A stretch of 64,000 nt of DNA from Streptomyces huiliensis (GTDB taxonomy: Bacteria; Actinomycetota; Actinomycetes; Streptomycetales; Streptomycetaceae). The DNA is taken from the NCBI RefSeq assembly GCF_020037025.1, contig NZ_JAIQLH010000037.1, forward strand, positions 1-64,000, read 5' to 3'. Below, piece after piece: positions 51,561 through 59,309 of this stretch. A program made the translations under genes and the position numbers. The notes under the pieces were generated by a model. That model had not been told where the DNA came from, searched no databases, and saw only the letters and a program-made list of their open reading frames with translations. Every line of letters begins with the position of its first letter. The stretch's first letter is position 1.

Positions 51561-52063
51561 ACACCCGCCCTGCACATGGAGAACCGGCGTTCACGTTAAC
51601 CAGGCTCACGGCGCCGGAGGACGCGGCTGCCACGGGGACGAGGCGCCCGTCGCAGCCCGCCTACGACATCCCGCCGGGCGTGGAGATCGTCACGCTGCCC
51701 GGCGGCAACCGGGTCCTGGCCTACCCCCAGCACCCCACCCCCACGACCCCCGTCGCGCCGCCCGCCCCCGCCGCTCAGCAGGTTCCGGGCTGGGCGAAGA
51801 CCACCGCCCTGCTCGCCCCGACGGTCGGCGGCGGCGTGGCCGCGGCCGGCTACGGGCTCTCCCTCGCCGCACCGGGACTGATCGCCATGAGTGACGCCCT
51901 GTGGGCCGTCGTCGCCCTCGTCATCGCCGCCCCCCTCGCCGCGGCCGCCCTCCTCGGCACCGCGCGCAGCCGGGCCGCCCAGGAGCAGCCGACGCAGATC
52001 ACCCAGAACATCACCGCCACCGGCCTTTTCGGCCGCGCCAACGGCACCATCAACCACCGCTAG
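51557..52063 (+). CDS. SpdB-like membrane protein
   Basis: 168 residues. A Pro-rich cytoplasmic N-terminus contains IPPGVEIVTLPGGNRVLAYP. Two transmembrane segments follow (ALLAPTVGGGVAAAGYGLSLAAPGL and ALWAVVALVIAAPLAAAALLG), and the tail ends TQITQNITATGLFGRANGTI. This layout is common in SpdB-type proteins that help intramycelial spreading. Translationally coupled to the preceding gene. Confidence 0.75.
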   Translation: MNTRPAHGEPAFTLTRLTAPEDAAATGTRRPSQPAYDIPPGVEIVTLPGGNRVLAYPQHPTPTTPVAPPAPAAQQVPGWAKTTALLAPTVGGGVAAAGYGLSLAAPGLIAMSDALWAVVALVIAAPLAAAALLGTARSRAAQEQPTQITQNITATGLFGRANGTINHR

Positions 52064-52074
52064 GAGCGGTCACC

Positions 52075-52404
52075 ATGGCCATCCGCCGAGTCATCTGTTT
52101 CATCGCCGTCTGTGATCTGTGCGGCCGGACGGTGCAGGACATGGGCGACGACGACTTCGCCCCCCACCTCGGCACCGCGGCAGAAGCGATCGCCCACGCC
52201 ACCGCCCACGGAGACTCCACCGCTGGGTGGGCCCTGACCGGTGACGGGTGGCTCGTCTGCGACGACCTGACCGACATCGCCCACAGGGCCGCCCACCGAG
52301 CCGCGGGCAAGCACATGGACGCGGCCTTCGACCCGGGCTTCGGGCCGGACTCCATGCACATGGAGTTCGCCACCGTCCGGGCCGACGAGGACTTCCGCCT
52401 GTGA
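52075..52404 (+). CDS. Element protein with CxxC (orf109)
   Basis: 109 residues: MAIRRVICFIAVCDLCGRTVQDMGDDDFAPHLGTAAEAIAHATAHG, then DGWLVCDDLTDIAHRAAHRA. CDLCG with later Cys/His could bind zinc. Family unknown. The ATG is preceded by TAGGAGCGG; it starts 11 bp after the SpdB-like stop. Confidence 0.7.
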   Translation: MAIRRVICFIAVCDLCGRTVQDMGDDDFAPHLGTAAEAIAHATAHGDSTAGWALTGDGWLVCDDLTDIAHRAAHRAAGKHMDAAFDPGFGPDSMHMEFATVRADEDFRL

Positions 52405-52508
52405 ATCCCTCGTCCTTCGCTCAAGCCTGCGCTTGCAGCGCCCGGACGCCCAGCGCCGACCGTCGTTCGGGCAGGTCAACAACACCATCAGTTGCCAAGG
52501 AGCCCCTC

Positions 52509-52664
52509 ATGGACGACGAAGTCGTGACCGTCGAGCTGGACCGCCTCGAATGGGAGCACTACTACACCTGACTGCTCACCCACCGCCAGCTCGGCGAACT
52601 CCTCCTCCACTTCGACGAGATGGCCGATGCGACCGAAACCGCCTACGAGGAGGGCAGCGCATGA
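52509..52664 (+). pseudogene. Small gene interrupted by an in-frame TGA
   Basis: The frame opens with ATG 52509 after CAAGGAGCCCC, an excellent ribosome-binding site, and reads MDDEVVTVELDRLEWEHYYT, then TGA (52569-52571). The same frame continues with full Streptomyces codon bias as LLTHRQLGELLLHFDEMADATE and ends at 52664, where it overlaps the next ATG by 4 bp. It looks like a 50-codon protein with one nonsense change (CGA to TGA would restore Arg). Readthrough or a genuine 20-residue peptide are alternatives. Confidence 0.65.
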
Positions 52665-53002
52665 CCCACCGCTTCCTCGCCCGCAGGCGCCTGACCATCC
52701 GGTACTGGGCCAGCTGGAGCTCCACCAGCAGCTCCGGCCGGCACACCGGCCCGCGCCCGATCCTCGCCCTGCACCGACTCCCCGACCCGAACTGCCGCAC
52801 CTGCGGCGGCCGAGGAGAGGTCATGTGCGGCGTCTACGGCCAGGAAGAGCCGGACTACGACGACTGCGACTGCGCACCGTTCCTTCCCCTGGCCCACATC
52901 TGGCTCCCCAAGCCCCCGGCCTGGACGCGCCGCCTCCGCTCCCCCGCGGCACGTCGAGGGGGCTTTCGTCCGGCCGACACCCACGACCAACCGCCGTTCT
53001 GA
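52661..53002 (+). CDS. Element protein with zinc-ribbon-like cysteines (orf113)
   Basis: 113 residues: MTHRFLARRRLTIRYWASW, then CRTCGGRGEVMCGVYGQEEPDYDDCDCAPFLPL, whose CxxCGGRG resembles half of a DnaJ-type zinc motif. The C-terminus is basic. Function unknown. The ATG overlaps the end of the interrupted frame before it, which supports that frame having been translated. Confidence 0.68.
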   Translation: MTHRFLARRRLTIRYWASWSSTSSSGRHTGPRPILALHRLPDPNCRTCGGRGEVMCGVYGQEEPDYDDCDCAPFLPLAHIWLPKPPAWTRRLRSPAARRGGFRPADTHDQPPF

Positions 53003-53016
53003 AGCGGAGGAAAACC

Positions 53017-53574
53017 GTGTTCGAGATCCGCATCATCTGCGCCCCCGGTGACACCGACCGCGTCCTCACCCGGCTCAAGGACGAGTTCGACGTCAGCGCT
53101 GTCCGGCGCCGACCCTGCCGTGACCGCGACGGCCAGCGGCTGTACCTCACCGCTGACCACCGGCCGGAATCGATGTCTTGGCCGACGCCCGAAGACGCCT
53201 ACGCCCTGGCACCCAGCGCCCACAGCGAGATCGAGTGGACGACGAAAGCCGTCATCGGTAGCGGTTTCGGAACATTCTCGCCTGACGTGCGGGACGTCTG
53301 GCTGCGCAGGGCCGCTGCCCTGGACCGTCTCGCTCTGGCCGACGACGACCGCTCTTTCGGTGATGCCGACCGGTTCGCGCTCGAAGCCGCCTACCGGCTC
53401 ATCCACATCGACCGCACCTACGGGTCGTTCACCGGCGGACCGGAGGGACCGTACGACCACGCGGTCGACGCCGAACCGCGCGGCTACGTCCGCCAGCAGT
53501 ACGCGATGGCATGTGGCTGCGTCCGCGCCGGCCGCAAGTGCTCCTGCCCGCGCCCCTCGGGTCACGACCGGTAG
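53017..53574 (+). CDS. Element protein of unknown function (orf185)
   Basis: 185 residues: MFEIRIICAPGDTDRVLTRLKDEFDVSAVRRRPCRDRDGQRLYLTADHR at the start, a middle helical part (WLRRAAALDRLALADDD) and the Cys-rich C-terminus CGCVRAGRKCSCPRPSG. The Cys cluster may bind metal. GTG 53017 after GCGGAGGAAAA. No family recognised. Confidence 0.68.
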   Translation: MFEIRIICAPGDTDRVLTRLKDEFDVSAVRRRPCRDRDGQRLYLTADHRPESMSWPTPEDAYALAPSAHSEIEWTTKAVIGSGFGTFSPDVRDVWLRRAAALDRLALADDDRSFGDADRFALEAAYRLIHIDRTYGSFTGGPEGPYDHAVDAEPRGYVRQQYAMACGCVRAGRKCSCPRPSGHDR

Positions 53575-53590
53575 GTCTGCCCGGCAGCGC

Positions 53591-53609
53591 GTGAGCGCGC
53601 CGCGCTCAC
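53591..53609. terminator. Small hairpin before the methyltransferase gene
   Basis: GTGAGCG/CGCTCAC stem with a 5-nt loop in the 122-bp gap before the methyltransferase; probably terminates or attenuates upstream transcription. Confidence 0.4.
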
Positions 53610-53696
53610 CGGTACCACCGCCGGGCCGCCGTCCTCTCGCCTGACGCGCGGCGGCCCGGATATCCCTCGCTCCCGCTCACAGCACGGAGTTGATGC

Positions 53697-55121
53697 ATGC
53701 TGACCATGACCGACCTCTTCTGCGGCGCCGGCGGCTCCTCCACGGGCGCCGTCGCCGTCCCGGGTGTGGCCGTGCGGATGGCCGCCAACCACGCCCGGCA
53801 CGCGGTGGACACCCACCAGGCCAACCACCCCACTGCCGATCACGACTGCGCCGACCTCTCCCAGGTCGAGCCGCGCCGCTACCCGGCCACGGACATCCTG
53901 TGGGCCTCCCCGGAGTGCACCAACCACTCCATCGCCAAGGGGCGCCGCAGGGGCCATGGGGAGCACCAGGACGGGCTGTTCGCCGAAGACGGTACCGACG
54001 AAGCCGCCATCCGCTCCCGGGCGACGATGTGGGACGTGGTGCGCTTCGCCGAAGCCCACCGCTACCGCGGCATCGTCGTCGAGAACGTCGTCGACGCCTA
54101 CTGGTGGGGCCCCGAGCAGTCCCCCGGGGCGGCGTTCCAGGCATGGCTGGCGGCGCTGGACTCCTGGGGATACGAGCACCGGATCGTATGGATGAACTCC
54201 ATGCACGCCGCCGCCTACGGCCCGCCCGCCCCGCAGTCCCGCGACCGCATGTACGTCGTGCTGTGGCGGCGCGGGGAACGCCGCCCGGACTTCGACAAGT
54301 GGACCCGCCCCGCAGCCGAGTGCGCGGTGCACGGGCGGGTGCGGGCGGTGCAGGCGTTCAAGCGCCCCGATCGGCGCTGGGGCCGCTATGGCGCCCGCGC
54401 CCAGTACGTGTGGCGCTGCCCGAAGTCGCAGTGCCGCCACGCCATCGTCGAACCCGGCGTCCGCCCGGCCGCCGACGCCATCGACTGGTCCCTGCCCGCG
54501 GCCCTGATCGGGGAGCGCAAGCGCCCTCTGGCCAAGGACACCATGCGCCGCATCCGGGCCGGGTTCGCCGCTTTCGCCGAGCCGCTGGCGGTGCCGGTGG
54601 AGGGCCGCGACGGCAAGAAGGCCGCCCCCGCCTCGCTGCCCCTGCGCACGGTGACCACCCGCAACGAAACCGCCCTCGCCCTGCCGCCGTACATGGTCGA
54701 GCTGCGCGGCGGCAGCTCATCCCACCGGGCCATCACCCGCCCCCTGGCCACGGTCACCGCCGGCGGCAACCACCACGGCGTGGTCACCGCCCCCGACCTG
54801 GTCGTGCCGTACTACAGCAACGGCACCGCCCGCCCGGCCGACCGGCCCCTGCCCACCGTCACCACCGTCGAACGCCACGGTGCCCTCTACGGCGGCACGG
54901 TGACGGCGGTGGAGGAGTGCCGGTTCCGGATGCTCGAACCCCACGAGTACGCCGCCGCCATGAGCTTCCCCGACGGCTACCTGCTGCTGGCACGCGACAA
55001 GCGCACCCGCGTGCTCATGCTCGGCAACGCCGTCACCCCGCCCGCCGCCCGCGACCTCGTCGCGATGCTCACCGAGGCCATCACCGGCGACGAGCTTCAC
55101 CTCACCAACATCCCCGCCTGA
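53697..55121 (+). CDS. C5-cytosine DNA methyltransferase
   Basis: 474 residues. Motif I is DLFCGAGGSSTG (SAM binding). The catalytic loop reads SPECTNHS with Cys74, a variant of the usual PCQ motif. Motif VI is the Glu in IVVENV. The C-terminal motifs IX-X are in RMLEPHEYAAAMSFPDGY and LGNAVTPPAA. The central region (residues about 200-270) has HGRVRAV and WRCPKSQCRHA, a possible zinc knuckle in the target-recognition part. No restriction endonuclease is next to it, so it probably protects transferred DNA from recipient restriction. ATG 53697. Confidence 0.92.
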   Translation: MLTMTDLFCGAGGSSTGAVAVPGVAVRMAANHARHAVDTHQANHPTADHDCADLSQVEPRRYPATDILWASPECTNHSIAKGRRRGHGEHQDGLFAEDGTDEAAIRSRATMWDVVRFAEAHRYRGIVVENVVDAYWWGPEQSPGAAFQAWLAALDSWGYEHRIVWMNSMHAAAYGPPAPQSRDRMYVVLWRRGERRPDFDKWTRPAAECAVHGRVRAVQAFKRPDRRWGRYGARAQYVWRCPKSQCRHAIVEPGVRPAADAIDWSLPAALIGERKRPLAKDTMRRIRAGFAAFAEPLAVPVEGRDGKKAAPASLPLRTVTTRNETALALPPYMVELRGGSSSHRAITRPLATVTAGGNHHGVVTAPDLVVPYYSNGTARPADRPLPTVTTVERHGALYGGTVTAVEECRFRMLEPHEYAAAMSFPDGYLLLARDKRTRVLMLGNAVTPPAARDLVAMLTEAITGDELHLTNIPA

Positions 55122-55140
55122 CCACCAGGAAGGACACCGC

Positions 55141-55608
55141 ATGTCCGTGGGAGAGACCCCCGTCACCGTCGTCGGCAACCTCGCCGCCGACCCCGAGCTG
55201 AAGTACACGGCCGGCGGCGCCGCGATGGCGCGGTTCACCGTCGCCTCCACCCCGCGCAGCTACGACAAGGACAGCGGGCAGTGGAAGGACGGCACGTCCA
55301 TGTTCCTGCGCTGCACCGCTTGGCGCTCCCTCGCCGAGAACGTCGCCACCAGCCTGGCCAAGGGCAACCGCGTGGTCGTCACCGGCCGGCTGCGGCAGCT
55401 CGACTGGCAGACCGACCAGGGAGAGAACCGCTCGATGCTCGTCCTGGACGCCGACGAGGTCGGCCCGTCCCTGCGCTTCGCCACCGCCACCCCGGAGCGC
55501 ACCCAGGGCAACCAGCGCGGCAGCGCCCCCGCCGTCGACCAGTGGAGCACCTCGGGCCCCGCCCAGCGACCGGCCACGGCCGCCGCGGACGACGAACCGC
55601 CGTTCTGA
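55141..55608 (+). CDS. ssb: Single-stranded DNA-binding protein
   Basis: 155 residues. The OB fold starts VTVVGNLAADPELKYTAGGAAMARFTVAS and includes TSMFLRCTAWRSLAENV and VVVTGRLRQLDWQTDQGE. A flexible Pro/Ala-rich tail ends in DDEPPF, the acidic tip that recruits replication and repair proteins. This is a second SSB for the element, suited to its own prim-pol replication and transfer. 19 bp after the methyltransferase gene. Confidence 0.95.
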   Translation: MSVGETPVTVVGNLAADPELKYTAGGAAMARFTVASTPRSYDKDSGQWKDGTSMFLRCTAWRSLAENVATSLAKGNRVVVTGRLRQLDWQTDQGENRSMLVLDADEVGPSLRFATATPERTQGNQRGSAPAVDQWSTSGPAQRPATAAADDEPPF

Positions 55609-55693
55609 CTCTCCGATGAGCGGGGGCGGCCTCCCTCTCGCCAAAGACGCGAGGCCGCCCCCTTCCCGTCCTCACAGAACAGGAGAACCCAGC

Positions 55694-56518
55694 ATGGCAC
55701 GTGACCACGGCCCGGCGCTCCTGGCCGCGGCTCTCGCGGCGGCCGAGCGCGGCTGGCGCGTCTTCCCCCTCCGCCCCGACACCGACCTCCCCGCTGGCCA
55801 CACCGCGAACCGGTGCCCGCGCAACGGACGGTGCGCCGGCGGCCATCTCACCCCGGACCACCGGGCGACCACCGAGCTGGAGTTGATCCGGCAGTGCTGG
55901 CAGCACGCCCCGTACGGCGTCGGCATTGCCACCGGCCCCTCCCACCTGGTCGTCATCGTCCTCGACGTCCCCGCCGACCCTCGCGACGTTCCACCGAAGC
56001 GGTGGGCCCGTCCGGGCGTCCGCGACGGCCTCGACGTCTTCGCCGTGGTCTGTGAGGAAGCCGGACAGCACTGGCCGACCACGACGTACAGCGCGCGCAC
56101 CGACCGCGGCACCTTCCACCTCTACTTCGCCGCACCCACCCAGCCGCCCATCCAGAGCCGCCTCGGCGCCCTGGGATGGAAGACCGCCGTCCGGGCCGAC
56201 GGCGGCTACGTGCCCGCGGCCGGAACGGTGATCGAAGGGCAGCTCGTCCGCGTCGTCCACGACGGCGCTCCGGCGCCCCTCCCCGCCTGGCTCGCCCACC
56301 GGCTCACCCCGCCGTCCGCCGCAGCTCGGCCCGCGGGGCACCCCGACGACCCCGGCCTGAAGGTGCGCACCAGCGGCACCCCGGCCGCGGACTGGACGTG
56401 CCGGTGCGGCCACCAGGAGCACGTTCGCGGGCGGGCGGCCGTCGCCGACCTCGTCGGCCGCGCTCGCACCGGCTCCTGCCCTCACCAGCAGCCCACCGCG
56501 AAGGAGGCCGCTGCATGA
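55694..56518 (+). CDS. Primase-polymerase domain protein, catalytic Asp missing
   Basis: 274 residues. It has the prim-pol fold pattern of the next gene: ALAAAERGWRVFPLRP, CPRNGRCAGGH, YGVGIATGP, and the conserved His in RGTFHLYF. The metal-binding DxD reads VIVLDV, so the first Asp is Val (residue 89) where the next protein has VIDLDV. It is therefore probably not an active polymerase. A Cys/His cluster near the C-terminus (CRCGHQEHVRG) may bind zinc. Likely a diverged duplicate serving a structural or DNA-binding role. Its stop overlaps the next start. Confidence 0.82.
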   Translation: MARDHGPALLAAALAAAERGWRVFPLRPDTDLPAGHTANRCPRNGRCAGGHLTPDHRATTELELIRQCWQHAPYGVGIATGPSHLVVIVLDVPADPRDVPPKRWARPGVRDGLDVFAVVCEEAGQHWPTTTYSARTDRGTFHLYFAAPTQPPIQSRLGALGWKTAVRADGGYVPAAGTVIEGQLVRVVHDGAPAPLPAWLAHRLTPPSAAARPAGHPDDPGLKVRTSGTPAADWTCRCGHQEHVRGRAAVADLVGRARTGSCPHQQPTAKEAAA

Positions 56519-57537
56519 CCGACTTGAACCTGTTGACCGCTGCCCTGGCCGCGGCCGAGCAGGGCTGGCCCGTCTTCCCCCTGCACCCCGGACAGAAGCG
56601 CCCGGCCCTCCACGCCGAGTTCCGCTGCCCTCGCACCGGACCCTGCCGCGACGGACACGTGAAATGGGAGCAGCGCGCCACCGTCGACCCGGAGCGCATC
56701 CGGCGCTGCTGGTCCACGGCGGCGTTCAACGTTGGCATCGCCACCGGCCCGGCCGGCCTGGTGGTCATCGACCTCGACGTGCCGAAGCCGGCGCCTGAAG
56801 GGCACCCTTCTCCCAGGTCCGCTACGTCCGCTACCTCCGCTACCGCCCAGGTCAGGGACGTGTTTTCGGTAGCGGATCCGGCCGCGGTAGCGGATGAGAT
56901 GCGCTACCGGACGCCGGAGCAGGAGAAGGAGGACATGCCTGACGGCATGACGACCTTCCGGGCGCTCTGCGAGCGCGCCGGACAGCCCTTCCCCCTCACC
57001 CGACAGGTGCGGACGCCCAGCGGTGGCGCCCACCTGTACTTCGTTGCCCCGCCCGGCGTGCGCCTGACCAGCACGGCCCGCAAGCTCGGGCCCGGCATCG
57101 ACAGCCGGTCCTGGGGCGGCTGCGTCGTCGCTCCTGGCAGCCGCACGTCCGCCGGGAGCTACGAAGTGGTCGACGGCCGCTCTGCTGCCGAACTCCCCGC
57201 CTGGCTGCGCGCCGCCCTCCGCCCGACTCCCGCCCCCCGGCCGGTGTCCGGCCCGGTCATGCCGCGGCACGGCACCCGGTACGCCCGCGCCGCCCTGGAC
57301 CGGGAGACCGAAGCCGTCGCCACCGCCCCCAAAGGGGAGCGGGAGCGGCGGCTGTTCGAAGCCGCCCGAGCCATGGGGCGCTTCATCGCCTGGGGCGACC
57401 TCGACCGCCAGGAGGTCGAAGAGGCTTTTCAGGCTGGGGGAGAGGCCGCCGGACTGCCGGCGTCACAGTGTCGCGCCACCCTGCGCAGCGCCCTGAACTG
57501 GTCCATCCGCACCGCCCGCCCCCGGGAGACGACGTGA
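56515..57537 (+). CDS. Bifunctional DNA primase/polymerase (prim-pol)
   Basis: 340 residues. The prim-pol domain has intact catalytic residues: Asp86 and Asp88 in VVIDLDVP, and the His in SGGAHLYFVAP. GWPVFPLHPGQKRP and the Cys/His part CPRTGPCRDGH are typical of actinomycete elements. Between residues 95 and 130 the DNA carries an iteron cluster, translated as RSATSATSATAQVRD, an insertion absent from the first copy. A C-terminal helical domain (RYARAALDRETEAVA... QEVEEAF) resembles PriCT-like modules. It probably initiates and extends the element's replication. ATG 56515 is coupled to the gene before and GTG 57534 to the one after. Confidence 0.88.
   Translation: MTDLNLLTAALAAAEQGWPVFPLHPGQKRPALHAEFRCPRTGPCRDGHVKWEQRATVDPERIRRCWSTAAFNVGIATGPAGLVVIDLDVPKPAPEGHPSPRSATSATSATAQVRDVFSVADPAAVADEMRYRTPEQEKEDMPDGMTTFRALCERAGQPFPLTRQVRTPSGGAHLYFVAPPGVRLTSTARKLGPGIDSRSWGGCVVAPGSRTSAGSYEVVDGRSAAELPAWLRAALRPTPAPRPVSGPVMPRHGTRYARAALDRETEAVATAPKGERERRLFEAARAMGRFIAWGDLDRQEVEEAFQAGGEAAGLPASQCRATLRSALNWSIRTARPRETT
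56810..56910. repeat. Iteron cluster 1, inside the prim-pol gene
   Basis: Three tandem 9-mers of type TCCGCTACS are followed, after a 30-bp centre, by two inverted copies (GGTAGCGGA) and a last GCTACCGG. The 101-bp block is about 85% identical, in inverted orientation, to 58973-59073, with the first 37 bp perfectly conserved. It is a candidate replication origin or transfer recognition site. Confidence 0.8.
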
Positions 57538-58979
57538 ACACCCCTCCCACCCCCACCCTGAAAAGCCAGACCCCACCCGGTCACCAGCCGGGCCCGGCCA
57601 CCCAGGCCGGGCCCGCACCCTCAGCCGAGCCGGAAAGCGTCGGCCGTCAGGCCGCCCCTTCAGCCCTTCCCCCCGACCCGCGCCCCACCGGGCAACCGGC
57701 CCCGGATCGGGCCGAAGGGCAGACCGCTCCGACATCGGAGAGCGCCGCCGGCCCGCCCGATGACGGCGCCGCGCTCCTGGACGACGTGGAAGCGTTCCAC
57801 CGCCGCTTCAACGTCTTCCCCAGCGAAGCCGCCTACGTCGCCGTGACGTTGTGGGACGCCCACACCCACCTCCTCGACGCCTTCGACTCCACCCCCCGCC
57901 TCGCTTTCCTCTCCCCTGAACCGGGGTCGGGGAAGTCCCGGGCCCTGGAGATTGTCGAGACGCTGGTGCCCAGCCCGATGATGGCCATCAACGCCTCCCC
58001 GGCCGCGCTCTTCCGCAGCGTCTCGGACGAGGCCCGGCCGACGATCCTCTTCGACGAAATCGACACCGTCTTCGGCCCCAAGGCGGGGGACAACGAGGAA
58101 CTGCGCGGCTTCCTCAACGCCGGGCACCGCAGGAGCGGGGTCACCTACCGGTGCTCCGGCGACGGCGGCCAGCAGACCGTGCAGGGGTTCCCCTCGTACT
58201 GCGCTGTCGCCGTCGCCGGGCTCGGCTCCTTGCCCGACACCATCCGCACCCGATCCGTCATCATCCGCATGCGCCGCCGGGCCCCCAACGAGAAGGTCGA
58301 GCCCTACCGTCAGCGCATCCACGAGAAGGAAGGCCACGCCCTCAGAAAGAGGCTCACGACTTGGGCCCGCTCCGCCCGCCCGAGGATCGAAGGCGCCTGG
58401 CCGGAGATGCCCGAAGGCGTCACCGACCGGCCGGCCGACGTGTGGGAACCGCTCCTCGCCATCGCCGACGCGGCCGGCGGTACCTGGCCCGAGCGCGCCA
58501 GGGCCGCCTGCCTCGACCTTGTCTCAGTCGGAAGCGACGACAAAGGGTCTGTCGGCATCCGCTTGCTGACCGACCTGCGCGACCACGTCTTCGACGAGTC
58601 GGGCGCGGGCGCCGACAAGCTGCCCACCACCCTCATCCTCCAGCACCTCAACTCCCTGGAGGAAGCGCCCTGGGGGGACTTCGGCGGCCGGCCGCTCGAC
58701 TCCCGAGGGCTGGCCGCGCTGCTGAAGGAGTACGTCACCGCCGACGGCTCCCCGATCAAGTCCCGCAGCCTCAAAACCCCCACCGGGGCCGTCGCCAGGG
58801 GCTACCACGCCGCTGACCTTACCGACGCGTGGGCGCGCTACTGCCCGCCCCGGTCGGACGACGACGCCGCCCAATCCCACCTGGCAGCCGTGGGCGATCC
58901 GGCGGACATCGCCACCGTCCTCCGCCACCCGTCCGCGACCCAGCCCGCCCCCGCCACCCCGCGAACCGGCACCCGGTAG
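57534..58979 (+). CDS. DUF3631 P-loop ATPase (replication helicase-like)
   Basis: 481 residues. A Pro-rich disordered N-terminus of about 75 residues precedes Walker A SPEPGSGKS (about 126-134), Walker B TILFDEIDTVFG, and the conserved LRGFLNAGHRRSGVTYRC and SVIIRMRRR. The C-terminal half is the DUF3631 domain (ACLDLVSVGSDDKGSVGIRLLTDLRDHVF). In prim-pol elements this ATPase accompanies the primase-polymerase and probably acts as the helicase or initiator. It is flanked on both sides by the inverted iteron clusters, and its last codons lie in cluster 2. Confidence 0.88.
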   Translation: MNTPPTPTLKSQTPPGHQPGPATQAGPAPSAEPESVGRQAAPSALPPDPRPTGQPAPDRAEGQTAPTSESAAGPPDDGAALLDDVEAFHRRFNVFPSEAAYVAVTLWDAHTHLLDAFDSTPRLAFLSPEPGSGKSRALEIVETLVPSPMMAINASPAALFRSVSDEARPTILFDEIDTVFGPKAGDNEELRGFLNAGHRRSGVTYRCSGDGGQQTVQGFPSYCAVAVAGLGSLPDTIRTRSVIIRMRRRAPNEKVEPYRQRIHEKEGHALRKRLTTWARSARPRIEGAWPEMPEGVTDRPADVWEPLLAIADAAGGTWPERARAACLDLVSVGSDDKGSVGIRLLTDLRDHVFDESGAGADKLPTTLILQHLNSLEEAPWGDFGGRPLDSRGLAALLKEYVTADGSPIKSRSLKTPTGAVARGYHAADLTDAWARYCPPRSDDDAAQSHLAAVGDPADIATVLRHPSATQPAPATPRTGTR

Positions 58980-59073
58980 CACATCCCATCCGCTACCAAG
59001 CCGCCATCCGCTACCGCGATCAGGTCTTTGACCTGCGCGGTAGCGGAGGTAGCGGACGTAGCGGACCTGGGAG
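58973..59073. repeat. Iteron cluster 2, inverted copy, candidate origin
   Basis: An inverted, about 85% identical copy of 56810-56910, mostly intergenic between the DUF3631 gene and xis. It has two CCGCTACC copies, a central perfect dyad CAGGTCTTTGACCTG, and three GGTAGCGGA-type copies at 9-bp spacing. Intergenic position, dyad and phased iterons suggest an origin of replication. Confidence 0.7.
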
Positions 59074-59108
59074 AGCAGGGCCGTTCCCCTTCCCGCCGAG
59101 GAGGCACT

Positions 59109-59309
59109 GTGACGATCACCAAGCTCAGCCCCCGGAAGATGCTCACCGTCATCGAGGTCTGCGAGGAACTCGGGATCTCCCGCTCCACCTTCTACGACTG
59201 GCGCCAGAAGAAGCGCGCCCCCCGCTGCATCAAGCTCCCCAACGGCGACCTCCGGGTCCGGCGGGGCGACTTGGACCACTGGCTCGACAACCACGAGGAC
59301 GCCGCTTGA
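59109..59309 (+). CDS. xis: Excisionase (MerR-like helix-turn-helix)
   Basis: 66 residues: ITKLSPRKMLTVIEVCEELGISRSTFYDWRQKKRAPRCIKLPNGDLRVRRGDLDHWLDNHED. This is the winged HTH of recombination directionality factors, with the FYDWR helix and the LRVRRGDLDHWL wing. It bends DNA at the attachment site so the integrase excises the element. GTG 59109 follows GAGGAGG. Its stop overlaps the integrase start, which ties the amount of both proteins. Confidence 0.9.
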   Translation: MTITKLSPRKMLTVIEVCEELGISRSTFYDWRQKKRAPRCIKLPNGDLRVRRGDLDHWLDNHEDAA

